Assembly (NCBI GenBank): GCA_947505245.1
Contig: CANNIZ010000051.1
Span: 1-33,635, forward strand
Origin: Pseudomonadota bacterium
GTDB taxonomy: Bacteria > Myxococcota_A > UBA796 > GCA-2862545
Direction of reading: 5' to 3'
DNA: 33,635 nt
Positions 7,298 to 17,852 of this stretch are shown piece by piece. The position numbers and the translations under genes were made by a program. The notes beneath the pieces were generated by a model. It worked only from the letters and a program-made list of their open reading frames with translations, did not search any database and was not told the origin of the DNA. Each line of letters starts with the position of its first letter. Position 1 is the first letter of the stretch.

Positions 7298-7735
7298 GTG
7301 GCGCTGCGCAACGACATCGAGGCGGTGATTCGGACCGTCCCCTTTATCTCGACGCTCGGCGTGTCGGTGGAAGAAGCGCGCGCCGGTCAGGTGGTGCTGC
7401 GCCTCCCGTTCAAGCTCGAGTCCCAGGCCGCCGGCGGAATTCTTCACTCCGGAGCCATGTTTACGCTCGGTGAGCTCGCGGCCGCGGTGGCGGTCGGCAC
7501 GCACCCCAAACTTCAGAAGTTCACGCGCCTGCAGCGCGCGACGCGCATCCAGTACAAGTCGAACAGCGCCAAAGACGTCACCGCGCACGCAATGATCACC
7601 GCTGAGATGGTGACGGCCGTGATCGAAGGCGTGAAGGCCAACGGCAAGGCGGAGATCGAGATCCCGGTGAACCTGATGGACGGTCACGGGAAGGACGTCG
7701 GCGAGGTCGTGTCCAAGATCACGTTCAGGGCCTGA
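7298..7735 (+). CDS. Hotdog-fold thioesterase-like protein (PaaI/DUF4442 type)
   Basis: The 145-residue protein starts at a GTG with GGAGG four bases upstream; an earlier in-frame GTG at 7271 lacks a site. The core segment GGILHSGAMFTLGELAAAVAV (about 47-67 here) is the hotdog helix with its preceding HSG turn, where PaaI-like thioesterases and DUF4442 proteins hold the acyl-thioester. Beta strands such as ATRIQYKSNSAKDVTAHAMI and GKAEIEIPVNLMDGHGKDVGEVV follow. It probably hydrolyses or binds acyl-CoA or acyl-ACP; the substrate is not predictable. It is divergent from rlmN and convergent with the RecD2 helicase, only 2 bp from its stop. Confidence 0.82.
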   Translation: MALRNDIEAVIRTVPFISTLGVSVEEARAGQVVLRLPFKLESQAAGGILHSGAMFTLGELAAAVAVGTHPKLQKFTRLQRATRIQYKSNSAKDVTAHAMITAEMVTAVIEGVKANGKAEIEIPVNLMDGHGKDVGEVVSKITFRA

Positions 7736-7737
7736 CG

Positions 7738-9885
7738 TCAGGTCGTCGCACCTGGGGCCCGTAGCCGTTCGGCGAGCGCGGTCTTGCGCTGGTCGCCGTC
7801 CGTATTCTCGGCGGCTCGTGTCCACGCGCGCGGGCTGCCCACCACGCAGAGGAACTTCTTCGCGCGCGTGATCGCCGTGTAGAACAGGTTGCGGCGCAGC
7901 ATGATGCTGTGCGCGCCGTGCAGCACGAGCACCACCGCCGGGTACTCGCTGCCCTGGCTCTTGTGCACCGTCATCGCGTACGCGAGATCGATCTGCCCGA
8001 GCTCTTCGACGGGCCACGGGATGGTGCGCCCGTCGAACGACAGGTGAAGCTCGCGCCCCTGCAGGCCGATCACCCGCCCGACGTCGCCGTTCCACACCTC
8101 GAAGTCGTAGCGGTTCTTCGTGCAGATCACGCGGTCGCCGACGCGCAGCTCGCGGTCCGCCCTGCGGAACGCCTTGCCGTCGGGGTTGAGCTTCGCCTGG
8201 AGCGCGCGGTTGAGCGCCTCGGTGCCGAGCGCGCCTTTGCGGGTCGGGGTGAGCACCTGCACGTCCGTGCGCGGGTCGAAGCCGCGCCCGACGAGCCTCG
8301 TCGCGACGACCTCGAGCACAGTCTCGACGACGCGATCAGTCTCTTCGCGCGCGAGCAGGAAGCAGTCGGCGAACCCGCCGTGTTCCCCGGACAGCGGGAT
8401 CACCCCGCGGTGAACGCGGGACGCGGCGTCCAGGATGCCGCTGCGGGCTTCCTGTCGGTACACGTGGTCGAGGCGCGTGACCGGGATGCGACCGCTCGCG
8501 ACGAGATCAGCGAGGATGCGGCCGGGGCCGACGGAGGGGAGCTGGTCGGCGTCGCCGACGAGGATCAACGGGAACCCTGGATCGCGCGGCAGGGCGTCGA
8601 GCAGCGCGTTCATCAGCTGCAGATCGACCATCGACATCTCGTCGACGACGAGGGCCTGCGCGACGATCGGGTCGCCGCCGTTGCGCTGAAACCCGCCCTC
8701 ACCGGGGTTGAACGCGAGCAGCCGATGCAGCGTCGTGGCCTCGCCTCCGGTGGCTTCGGACAGGCGCTTGGACGCCCTCCCGGTGGGCGACGCGAGCTTC
8801 ATCGTCAGGCCGCGCGCGTTCGCGGCCGCGAGCAACACGCGCACGAGCGTGGTCTTTCCGGTGCCGGGGCCGCCGGTGATGATGCGCGGGCCGCCGTTGA
8901 GCGCGCTGAAGATCGCCTCGCGTTGGGTGTCGGCGAGCTTCACGCCGCACGCCTGCTCAGCGCGCGCGACGTCGTCGAGCCACCCGATCGGAGGCGCCAG
9001 TCCTCCGGTTCGCGCGAGCAGCGCGGCGGCGACGTCGCACTCGGCGACGTACAGCTCCGTCGTCCAGATCCGCTCGCCCTCCACGATCACGCGCCCGTCC
9101 CGCTCGAGGCGATCGATGGCCTCGGGGATCCCTTCGGTCGGCACGCCGAGCAGCGACACCCCGAGCCCGAGCGACGCGCGGTCGAGGAAGCAGTCGCCGT
9201 CGCTGTTGTCGGGATCGAGCACGTGCGCGACGGCGGCGCGGATCCGAGCCGGGTCGTCTTCTGGCAGGCCAGCCGTGCGGGCGAGCGCGTCGGCCGTCTT
9301 GAAGCCGATGCCGGTGATCTCCTCGGCGAGGCGGTACGGCTCCCTGTCGACGACAGCACGGGCAGCGTCTCCGTAGCGGCGTCGGATGCGCTCCACGAGC
9401 CGCATCGGCAGGCCGAGCGACCGCAGGCGGATCGTCAACGCGCGGCCGTTCTCGTCTTTTGCCCAGTGGTCGGCGATGTCTTTGACCTTCGACTTGACGC
9501 CTTTCACCTCGGCGAGCCGCCACGGCGACTTCGACAGCACCGACAGCGTCTCCATGCCGAACTTCTCGACGATGCGGCTCGCGAGCTTCGGGCCGATCCC
9601 GGGCACCTGCTCGAGGTACAGCCCGATGCCTGCGACCGTGCGTGGGCTGCCTTCGAGGTAGTTCAACACGCGGAACTGGGGCCCGTGGTACGCGTGCTCC
9701 TCCCAGCGGCCCTCGATCGTCACGAACGCGCCGATCGGCTCACCGCCGCCCACCGACGCGAGCGGGCCCACCACGGTGACCTCCTCGTCCCCGGTGCGTA
9801 CGCGCAGGACGGCGTATTCCCCGTCGTCTGCGGCCCACACGACGCGGACGACCGTGCCCTCCTCCAGGGTGGAAGCCATGTCCAT
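7738..9885 (-). CDS. recD2: RecD2-type ATP-dependent DNA helicase
   Basis: The 715-residue SF1B 5'-3' helicase is of the RecD2 (YrrC) type, which acts without RecBC in repair and replication-fork handling. The N-terminal region has an OB-like segment (1-75) and helix-hairpin-helix repeats: QVPGIGPKLASRIVEKFG (93-110) and EITGIGFKTADALA (189-202). Walker A is GGPGTGKT (338-345), Walker B is VVDEMSM (413-419), then LVGDADQLPSVGPG with motif III and the C-terminal AYAMTVHKSQGSEYP and LFYTAITRAKK motifs. All helicase motifs look intact. Met1 or Met3 could be the start. No recB or recC is nearby, consistent with RecD2. An inverted repeat (9894-9934) lies right upstream. Confidence 0.95.
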   Translation of the reverse strand: MDMASTLEEGTVVRVVWAADDGEYAVLRVRTGDEEVTVVGPLASVGGGEPIGAFVTIEGRWEEHAYHGPQFRVLNYLEGSPRTVAGIGLYLEQVPGIGPKLASRIVEKFGMETLSVLSKSPWRLAEVKGVKSKVKDIADHWAKDENGRALTIRLRSLGLPMRLVERIRRRYGDAARAVVDREPYRLAEEITGIGFKTADALARTAGLPEDDPARIRAAVAHVLDPDNSDGDCFLDRASLGLGVSLLGVPTEGIPEAIDRLERDGRVIVEGERIWTTELYVAECDVAAALLARTGGLAPPIGWLDDVARAEQACGVKLADTQREAIFSALNGGPRIITGGPGTGKTTLVRVLLAAANARGLTMKLASPTGRASKRLSEATGGEATTLHRLLAFNPGEGGFQRNGGDPIVAQALVVDEMSMVDLQLMNALLDALPRDPGFPLILVGDADQLPSVGPGRILADLVASGRIPVTRLDHVYRQEARSGILDAASRVHRGVIPLSGEHGGFADCFLLAREETDRVVETVLEVVATRLVGRGFDPRTDVQVLTPTRKGALGTEALNRALQAKLNPDGKAFRRADRELRVGDRVICTKNRYDFEVWNGDVGRVIGLQGRELHLSFDGRTIPWPVEELGQIDLAYAMTVHKSQGSEYPAVVLVLHGAHSIMLRRNLFYTAITRAKKFLCVVGSPRAWTRAAENTDGDQRKTALAERLRAPGATT

Positions 9886-9893
9886 GCCGATGT

Positions 9894-9934
9894 CGTATCC
9901 GCTTCCGTACGCGGAGCGTGTACGGAACGATACG
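9894..9934. promoter_or_regulatory. 14-bp inverted repeat between recD2 and the MopE-like lipoprotein gene
   Basis: CGTATC-cgc-TTCCGTAC (9894-9910) pairs with GTACGGAA-c-GATACG (9920-9934) across a nine-base spacer. All 14 arm bases match, apart from a short internal bulge (three bases on one side, one on the other). It sits in the 105-bp divergent spacer, starting 9 bp from the recD2 start. The position suits an operator controlling either gene or both. On RNA it would form a hairpin at the recD2 leader. No known motif is recognised. Confidence 0.6.
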
Positions 9935-9990
9935 GCCCTCCGTCATTTGTCGTGCTGGGGCGGGTACTGTTCGGGCGGAGGAGGAAAACA

Positions 9991-11505
9991 ATGCGCACCC
10001 CGATGATGATGCTCGTGCTCGCGATGGTGGCCTGCCGTGGAAAAGTGAGCGACACCGACGGCGATACCTTTGACACCGCCTCGTCGATGGACTCGGACGG
10101 CGACGGTTTCACCGGTGACGTCGACTGCAACGACGCCGACCCCACCATCAACCCCGCGGCGACCGAGGCGTGTGACGGCATCGATCAGGACTGCGACGGC
10201 GTGGCTGACGAAGCGCTCGCGTCGAACACGTTCTACCTCGATGCCGACGGCGACGGGGTCGGCGACGGTTCGATTACGATCCAGGCGTGCTCGGCGCCTC
10301 CTGGCTACGCGTCGGTGGCCGGCGACTGCAACGACGCCGACAAGTCCGTCGGCTCCGGCACCGAGCTGTGTGATGGCCTCCCGAACGGGTGTGCGAACGC
10401 GACCTGGGATCCGTCGATGGAGGCGGGTCACATCTCGTTCTTCCCGAGCACGGGCGCGCCCGTCGACCTCACGCCGACGCTGACGGGGGCGGACTTCGCG
10501 CCTGGGCACTGGACCGCGACGGGCGACGGCACGATCAAGGTCTGCTCGGGCACGTTCTACGGGAGCGTGTCCAACGGCGGCCACAACCTCGTGATCGACG
10601 GCGTGGACCGCAGCGTGACGACGTTGTCAGGTGGCCACGGCGACCGCGCGCTCCTGGTGACGGGCGGTTCGGTGACCGTCGAGGACGTGACGATCCGCGA
10701 TGGCTTCACGAGCACGTCGGGCGGCAACGTGTCGTGTAGCGGTGGCAGCATGATCCTCACGCGGGTGCGCGTCACGGGTGGCCTGTCCACCGCGCAGGGC
10801 GGCGGTTTGTACTTCGCCACCTGCCCGGCGGTGCTCACCGACGTGCAGGTCGAGGACAACACGGCCCTCCAGGGCGGCGGCATCTGGTTCTCATCCAACC
10901 AGACGTGGACGTCGGTGACGGTGGACGCGAACTCCGCAAATGGCGGTGGCGCGGGCGCCTACGGCACGGGCGCCACGTTGTCCGCGTCGGGTGGTCAGAT
11001 CATGAACAACGACGCGAACAACAACGGCGACGGTGGCGGTCTCTCGCTCACCGCGGTCGCGGCGTCGCTCAACGGCACGTCGATTCGCGACAACAACGCG
11101 CACCGAGGGGCCGGCGTGTTCCTGTCGGACTCGGACCTCACGTTGACGTCGCTCGACTTCCGCAACAACCAGTCGGACGATACGGGCGCGCACGTCGAGC
11201 TCACCGTGGGCAGCACGCTCGTGGCGACCGAGGTGACCTTCCGCGAAGGCGACGCGTCTCAGAACGGCAACGGCGGGACGATCGCGGTGCGCGACGCCTC
11301 GACGTTCACGCTCAACGGAGGCGAGATCCGCGACAACCAGGGCGATCGCACGGGCGGCATCTGGATTGTCACCGGGACGGCCAACTTCTTCAACACGGAC
11401 TTCCGCAACAACGATCCCGACGACGCCTATGCGCGAGGCAACGGCTACGACATCGGCACGGGAGCGAGCGGCGTTTGTTCCGACGCGAGCGGCTGCCTGT
11501 ACTAA
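9991..11505 (+). CDS. Lipoprotein with MopE-type metal-binding repeats and beta-helix domain
   Basis: The 504-residue protein begins at an ATG with a strong GGAGGAGG site. The signal peptide ends in a lipobox (MVAC, Cys15). Two Asp-rich modules follow. Residues 34-74 read DSDGDGF...DCNDADPTINP...CDGIDQDCDG, the putative metal-binding motif of MopE-like proteins common in Myxococcota. Residues 83-134 form a second, degenerate copy with DADGDGVGDG and DCNDADKSV but no DQDCDG. From about 150 to 500 the sequence is Gly/Asn/Thr/Ser-rich with recurring GGG(L/I)-x-F and N-A/N-N-G turns, typical of a right-handed parallel beta-helix (pectate-lyase/Pmp-like). It is probably a calcium-stabilised outer-surface protein. 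No catalytic signature is seen, so adhesion or polysaccharide binding are guesses. Confidence 0.88.
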   Translation: MRTPMMMLVLAMVACRGKVSDTDGDTFDTASSMDSDGDGFTGDVDCNDADPTINPAATEACDGIDQDCDGVADEALASNTFYLDADGDGVGDGSITIQACSAPPGYASVAGDCNDADKSVGSGTELCDGLPNGCANATWDPSMEAGHISFFPSTGAPVDLTPTLTGADFAPGHWTATGDGTIKVCSGTFYGSVSNGGHNLVIDGVDRSVTTLSGGHGDRALLVTGGSVTVEDVTIRDGFTSTSGGNVSCSGGSMILTRVRVTGGLSTAQGGGLYFATCPAVLTDVQVEDNTALQGGGIWFSSNQTWTSVTVDANSANGGGAGAYGTGATLSASGGQIMNNDANNNGDGGGLSLTAVAASLNGTSIRDNNAHRGAGVFLSDSDLTLTSLDFRNNQSDDTGAHVELTVGSTLVATEVTFREGDASQNGNGGTIAVRDASTFTLNGGEIRDNQGDRTGGIWIVTGTANFFNTDFRNNDPDDAYARGNGYDIGTGASGVCSDASGCLY

Positions 11506-11511
11506 ACGGTC

Positions 11512-11525
11512 GTCGCGGGCGCGAC
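11512..11525. terminator. Possible bidirectional terminator hairpin
   Basis: GTCGCG-GG-CGCGAC is a perfect palindrome in the 21-bp gap between the convergent ends of the beta-helix lipoprotein and yjjJ. The stem is short and there is no T-run, so termination is only a weak inference. Confidence 0.3.
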
Positions 11526-11526
11526 T

Positions 11527-12903
11527 TCAGCCGGGGAGCCAGCGCGTGGCCTCGGCGAGTCGCGCCACGACCGCGGCGTTCTGGCTGGCGATCGCCTTGA
11601 AACCGACGCTCACGCGGGGGTGCCGGGCGACGGCCCGCCAGGCGCCCGTGGCCGCTTCGATCACGTCGGCTGCGAGGTCGGCGTCGGTCACGTCCGGCAG
11701 GTCAGGCGCGAACGGGGGCGCGCGAAGCTCGCCGTTGAGCGGCGCGTACGCGGCGGGCCCCATGTCGTAGGCGGGCGCGAGACCGGCGAGCGTGGCGCCG
11801 CGGAGGCGGAACGACAGGTTTCCGAGGTGCATGTCGGAGTTCGCGATGAGCTCGCCGAACCGCGCGAGCCAGCGGGTGGTGGTGAGGTCGTGTGGGGACG
11901 CGAGGCCCTGCGCGAGGAGGCCCTGGACAGCGTCCGTCCAGGAGGTGAGGTGCCCGACGAACTCGGCGTCGACGGCCTCGAGTGCTACCTGGCCGATCCG
12001 GTGGTTCGGGCCGTCGCGATCGAACCGCTCGACCTCGAGGAACACGCGGTCCCCGCCGAACACGAGGTCGCTCGCGGCGGCGGAATGCCCGGCCGCGGTG
12101 ATGGCTTGCAGCGCCACGTGCTCAGCGATGAGCAGGTCGGCGATGCGCTCGGCGACGGGGTTGTCGACGGGCGGAGAGAATTTGACGAGCACCGGAACGA
12201 TGCCGTCGTCGTCTTCGCGCAGGGCGAGGAACTTTGGCTGCTCGCCCGCGGCCGACGAGCCGGGAAGACCCTGTCGCACGGCGTCGGCGGCGAGGTCCGC
12301 GTAGCGGCGCGCGCGCTTGGACCGTGGGATCCCGTCAGGGGAGGCGAGCGACTGCTTCACGTACGCACCGTAGGCTTCGTGGCCGACGATGAACGCACCG
12401 ACGCCGTCGGAGCCGTGGCGGACCAGCAGCCGCAGGACCTGGTCGCCGGTCCACAGGCGGACGTCCGCGGGGTTTCCGAGGGCTGCGTGCTCACGCGCGA
12501 CCATTCGGCCGAGGTAGCCCTGCGGACGGAGATCATGGAGGAACCAGGGGAGGTCGTCGTGAACAGCGGATCGGACGTCGTCCGTGCGCGCTTGAACGTA
12601 GAAGCCCGACGGCTCGATGGGGTGGAGATCGGCGAGGTGGCGGGGCCTTTGGTCGGGTCCGCGGGACACCTCGTACAGCGAGATCGGGGCGACCACGTCG
12701 GGCACAGCGCGTCGCAGCGCGTAGCGGGTGGCCCTGGCGCGGCCGAAGGTGAGGACCTGGCCGCGAAGCTCGATGAGGGCGCGAGAGACGGACGGCTGGC
12801 TGGTGCCGAGCGTCTCGCACAGCTCCCGAGCTGAGCACGCACCGCTGCGTCGCAGCGCACGCCGGACCTCGGCGGCGAGGCGGGATGGATCGGAAGCGGC
12901 CAT
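11527..12903 (-). CDS. yjjJ: HipA-family kinase toxin of YjjJ type with N-terminal winged-helix domain
   Basis: The 458-residue single-chain protein fuses a DNA-binding winged helix (about 1-65; TLGTSQPSVSRALIELRG is the recognition region) to a HipA-like Ser/Thr kinase. Kinase landmarks are GEQPK (220-224), Lys241 in VLVKFSP, VERFDR (291-296), the catalytic NSDMHLGN (355-362) and the Mg-binding DMG (380-382). This matches E. coli YjjJ in layout and length. That protein is toxic on overexpression and belongs to the HipA family, whose founder phosphorylates glutamyl-tRNA synthetase. No separate HipB-like antitoxin gene adjoins it, so the fused domain may autoregulate. Its upstream region is unusually AT-rich and carries an inverted repeat. 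The ATG at 12903 has no clear ribosome-binding site. Confidence 0.88.
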   Translation of the reverse strand: MAASDPSRLAAEVRRALRRSGACSARELCETLGTSQPSVSRALIELRGQVLTFGRARATRYALRRAVPDVVAPISLYEVSRGPDQRPRHLADLHPIEPSGFYVQARTDDVRSAVHDDLPWFLHDLRPQGYLGRMVAREHAALGNPADVRLWTGDQVLRLLVRHGSDGVGAFIVGHEAYGAYVKQSLASPDGIPRSKRARRYADLAADAVRQGLPGSSAAGEQPKFLALREDDDGIVPVLVKFSPPVDNPVAERIADLLIAEHVALQAITAAGHSAAASDLVFGGDRVFLEVERFDRDGPNHRIGQVALEAVDAEFVGHLTSWTDAVQGLLAQGLASPHDLTTTRWLARFGELIANSDMHLGNLSFRLRGATLAGLAPAYDMGPAAYAPLNGELRAPPFAPDLPDVTDADLAADVIEAATGAWRAVARHPRVSVGFKAIASQNAAVVARLAEATRWLPG

Positions 12904-12990
12904 GCGATACGATAGCTGAATAGATAGTAGTTAGCTATTACAAAGTAAATGTACGATTTTCAACGCGAATCATGAATAGATATTTGACTG
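12904..12990. promoter_or_regulatory. AT-rich control region between yjjJ and parC
   Basis: This stretch is sharply richer in A+T than its surroundings. ATAGCT (12912-12917) and AGCTAT (12933-12938) form a perfect 6-bp inverted repeat with a 15-base spacer, starting nine bases from the yjjJ start codon, with further CTA/TAG repeats between the arms. This is a good position for autorepression by the winged-helix domain of YjjJ. A TTGACT at 12981-12986 on the plus strand has no matching -10, so the parC promoter is not resolved. Confidence 0.5.
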
Positions 12991-13066
12991 GATTATCAGC
13001 GTATCGCCGACCGGCCTTCCGACGTGTTAGGTTGCGGGCCCCGCCGCCTTCCCTCCGGAGCCCGCC

Positions 13067-15415
13067 ATGCCCGAAACGCCCGTCGCGCTGCACGAGGCTG
13101 CGTACGAGCGCTACCTGACGTACGCGATGTCGGTGATCACGTCGCGCGCGCTGCCCGACGTGCGCGACGGGCTCAAGCCCGTCCAGCGCCGCATCCTGTA
13201 CACGATGTGGGCGGTGCTTGGCCTGGAAGCGACGGGTCGCTACACCAAGTGCGCGGCGGTCGTCGGCGACGTGATGGGCAAGTTCCACCCCCACGGCGAC
13301 AGCTCGATCTACGACGCCCTCGTGCGCATGGCGCAGCCGTTCTCGCTGCGCGCGCCGCTCGTGAACGGGCAGGGGAACTTCGGCTCGCTGGACGCCGATT
13401 CGCCCGCCGCCATGCGGTACACCGAGTGCAAGCTCACGCCCGTGGCGCAGAAGCTCCTCGAAGAGCTCGACCAGGACACCGTCGACTTCAAGCCGAACTA
13501 CGATGGCCAGCGCAACGAGCCGGTCGTGTTGCCCGCGCAGTTCCCGCAGCTGCTCGTCAACGGCGTCGAAGGCATCGCGGTCGGCATGGCCACGAAGATC
13601 CCGCCGCACAACCTGGGTGAGATCGCGAAGGCGTGTGCGGCGATGATCGATCAGCCCGACATCGAGCTGAAGGATCTGCTCAAGATCATCAAGGGTCCAG
13701 ACTTTCCGACGGGCGGCCAGCTGACGGCCTCGCGGGACACGCTGAACGAGATCTACGAGACGGGGCACGGCAGCTTCCGCCTGCAGGGCACGTGGCGCGT
13801 CGAAAAAGACGGTCGGCGGCGCCTGCTCGTCATCGACTCGATCCCGTACGGCCAGGACAAGAGCAAGATCGTCGCGCGCATCGGCGCGGAAGTCGAAGCG
13901 AAGAAGCTGCCGCAGGTGGTGGATGTTCGCGACGAATCGACGGACGACGTGCGCGTCGTGCTCGATCTCAAGTCGGATGCTTCCGCCGAGCAGGTCGTCG
14001 CGTGGCTGTACAAGCACACGGACCTGTCGATCTCGTTCGCCGTGAACATGACGGTGCTCGTCCCGGTGCCGGGCAAGCCGATGATCGCGGTGCCCGAGAA
14101 GATCGGCCTGAAGGCGTGCCTGCGGCACTGGCTCGACTTCCGCCGCGACACCATCCGCCGTCGGTTCGCGTTCGCGCTGGCCGAGCTGCTCGCGCGGATT
14201 CACGTGCTCGAGGGCTTCCGCATCGTGTTCGTCGACATCGACGAGGTCGTGCGCATCATCCGCAAGTCGGAGGGCAAGCGCGACGCCGCCGAGCGCCTGA
14301 TGGCGAAGTTCCCGCTCGATGAAGCCCAGACCGAGTCGATCCTCGAGTTGAAGTTGTACCGGCTCGCCAAGCTCGAGATCGGCATCATCTTGGAAGAGCT
14401 CGCCGAGAAGCTCGAGCGCGCCAACGAGATCGAGGGCGTGCTCGCGTCGGACGCGGCGATCTGGAGCGTGGTGAAGGACGAGATCCTGAGCGTCGCGACG
14501 CTGTTCGCGGACCCGCGGCGCACCAAGGTGGGCGCGTTCGAGGCGATCGAGTACGACGCGGACGCGTACATCGTGAAGGAGGACACGTTCGTCGTCGTCA
14601 CGAAGGACGGGTGGATCAAGCGCCAGTCGAGCTTCTCCACGCTCGACAAGATCCGCGTGCGCGAAGGCGACAGCGTGGAGTGGCTGATCCGCGCGCACAC
14701 GCGGTCGGCCGTCACCTTCTTCGGCGACCTCGGCGGCGCCTACACCCTGCTCGTCGACGCGATCCCGGCCTCCTCGGGCCACGGCGAGCCCGTGCAGCGG
14801 CAGTTCAGCTTTGCAGACGGCGAGCGGATCATCGGGGCGGTCAGCCACGACGCGCGCAACCGCCCCGTCACCGGACAGGACACGTTGCCGATGGCGGGCG
14901 TCACCCCGGAAGACGCGCCGCCGCCGCCGCCGTGGGCGTTCGCGATCACCCGCGGGGGTCGCGTGTTGCGGTTCGCGCTCGCGGCGCACGAAGAGCCTTC
15001 CACCAAGAACGGGCGCCGCTACGCGCGCCTGGAAGAGGGTGATCGCGTGTTGCTCGTGTCGCCGTCCACCGGTGACGAGCGCGTGTGTGTCGTGTCCAAG
15101 GGCGGCAACGCGCTCGTGTTCCCGTTGAGCGAGGTCCCCGTATTGCGGGCCGCAGGCAAGGGCGTCACCGGCATCAAGATCGAAGACGGCGACCAGGTGT
15201 TCGCCTGTGAATTGGTGACGAACCCGGAGGCGCCGCTGCTCGTCGTGGACGATCAGGCCCGCGAGTACAAGGTCGCCGAGGGCCCGATGCGGCTCGGCGG
15301 GCGAGGGGACAAGGGTCGCTCGTTCTTCCGCCGCGGCGAATTCGTCGAGTGGCGCAGCAAGAAGCCGTTCATTCAGGTCGGCGAGCAGGCCCCTCCTGTC
15401 GTTGGGGAGGCGTAG
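13067..15415 (+). CDS. parC: DNA topoisomerase IV subunit A
   Basis: The 782-residue protein is the breakage-reunion subunit of a type IIA topoisomerase that unlinks daughter chromosomes. The winged-helix region has FHPHGDSSIYDALVRM (quinolone pocket; Ser79 and Asp83 correspond to GyrA Ser83 and Asp87, so the usual resistance changes are absent). The catalytic Tyr118 lies in AAMRYTE. QGNFGSLD and the downstream tower/coiled-coil region (AEKLERANEIEGVL) are intact. The C-terminal beta-pinwheel is present in part but has no GyrA-box-like QRRGGRG, and the partner gene is ParE-like, so ParC is preferred over GyrA. The ATG has GGAG six bases upstream. parE begins three bases after the stop, its GGGGAGG site lying inside parC, so they are co-translated. 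Confidence 0.92.
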   Translation: MPETPVALHEAAYERYLTYAMSVITSRALPDVRDGLKPVQRRILYTMWAVLGLEATGRYTKCAAVVGDVMGKFHPHGDSSIYDALVRMAQPFSLRAPLVNGQGNFGSLDADSPAAMRYTECKLTPVAQKLLEELDQDTVDFKPNYDGQRNEPVVLPAQFPQLLVNGVEGIAVGMATKIPPHNLGEIAKACAAMIDQPDIELKDLLKIIKGPDFPTGGQLTASRDTLNEIYETGHGSFRLQGTWRVEKDGRRRLLVIDSIPYGQDKSKIVARIGAEVEAKKLPQVVDVRDESTDDVRVVLDLKSDASAEQVVAWLYKHTDLSISFAVNMTVLVPVPGKPMIAVPEKIGLKACLRHWLDFRRDTIRRRFAFALAELLARIHVLEGFRIVFVDIDEVVRIIRKSEGKRDAAERLMAKFPLDEAQTESILELKLYRLAKLEIGIILEELAEKLERANEIEGVLASDAAIWSVVKDEILSVATLFADPRRTKVGAFEAIEYDADAYIVKEDTFVVVTKDGWIKRQSSFSTLDKIRVREGDSVEWLIRAHTRSAVTFFGDLGGAYTLLVDAIPASSGHGEPVQRQFSFADGERIIGAVSHDARNRPVTGQDTLPMAGVTPEDAPPPPPWAFAITRGGRVLRFALAAHEEPSTKNGRRYARLEEGDRVLLVSPSTGDERVCVVSKGGNALVFPLSEVPVLRAAGKGVTGIKIEDGDQVFACELVTNPEAPLLVVDDQAREYKVAEGPMRLGGRGDKGRSFFRRGEFVEWRSKKPFIQVGEQAPPVVGEA

Positions 15416-15418
15416 GTC

Positions 15419-17329
<1,911 letters not shown>

Positions 17330-17336
17330 CGCGCCG

Positions 17337-17852
17337 CTAGCGCCACGAGTCGCCGCGCAGGTCCTGCCAGCCGCGGATCCGGAGCGCCCCGTCGACCTGA
17401 CCGACGGCCACGGTGACGATCGGCTGCTGGAGCTCCTCGACGACGACGGCGCAGTCCATGCCCTGCTCGTCGGGAGGGAGTTCCTCCTGCGGCTCGGGGC
17501 AGACGTAGGTCGGCTTCTGCACGTCGCAGACGACGGTGACCTCCACGCCCGCGAGGTAGCCCGCGATCACGCGGTCCATCGCGCGCGCGCGGTACTTCGG
17601 CGTGTCCATGAGCGGGGGCCGCTGGGCCACCGCGACGTCGCCGGGACCCACCTCCCACGTGCAGTCGCCCTGGACCTCGCCCAGCGCGGCGCCGAGGTCC
17701 GCGAGCTCCACGGTGGTGGTTCGCGCGCCGCCGTTGGCGAACGATGCGAGCCCGAAGAACGGGCGGTCGGCGAGGTCGGGCGAGACGGGCGGCTTCAGCG
17801 CCTGGACGAACGCGATGGCGTCGGCTTCTGCGACGGGCAGCGCGTCAGGCAT
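17337..17852 (-). CDS. Unknown protein, last gene of the Nfu_N-ABC cluster
   Basis: This is a soluble, acidic protein of 171 residues from the ATG at 17852, or 178 from a GTG at 17873. The ATG overlaps the stop of the ABC ATPase gene (ATGCCTGA), which points to translational coupling. I do not recognise the family. Visible features are a conserved-looking FFGLASFANGGARTTTVEL segment near the front, two cysteines (in VVCDVQ and YVCPEPQEE) about 15 residues apart, an acidic loop PQEELPPDEQG, then alternating hydrophobic strands (PIVTVAVGQVDGALRIRGW). There is no signal peptide or membrane helix. Its position suggests a role linked to the transporter ATPase, but nothing in the sequence proves it. 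Confidence 0.68.
   Translation of the reverse strand: MPDALPVAEADAIAFVQALKPPVSPDLADRPFFGLASFANGGARTTTVELADLGAALGEVQGDCTWEVGPGDVAVAQRPPLMDTPKYRARAMDRVIAGYLAGVEVTVVCDVQKPTYVCPEPQEELPPDEQGMDCAVVVEELQQPIVTVAVGQVDGALRIRGWQDLRGDSWR

Noticed and set aside
7909..9990. Plus-strand extension in front of the MopE-like lipoprotein
   Set aside because: The frame is open but antisense to recD2. The ATG at 9991 has a strong ribosome-binding site and gives a lipoprotein signal peptide.
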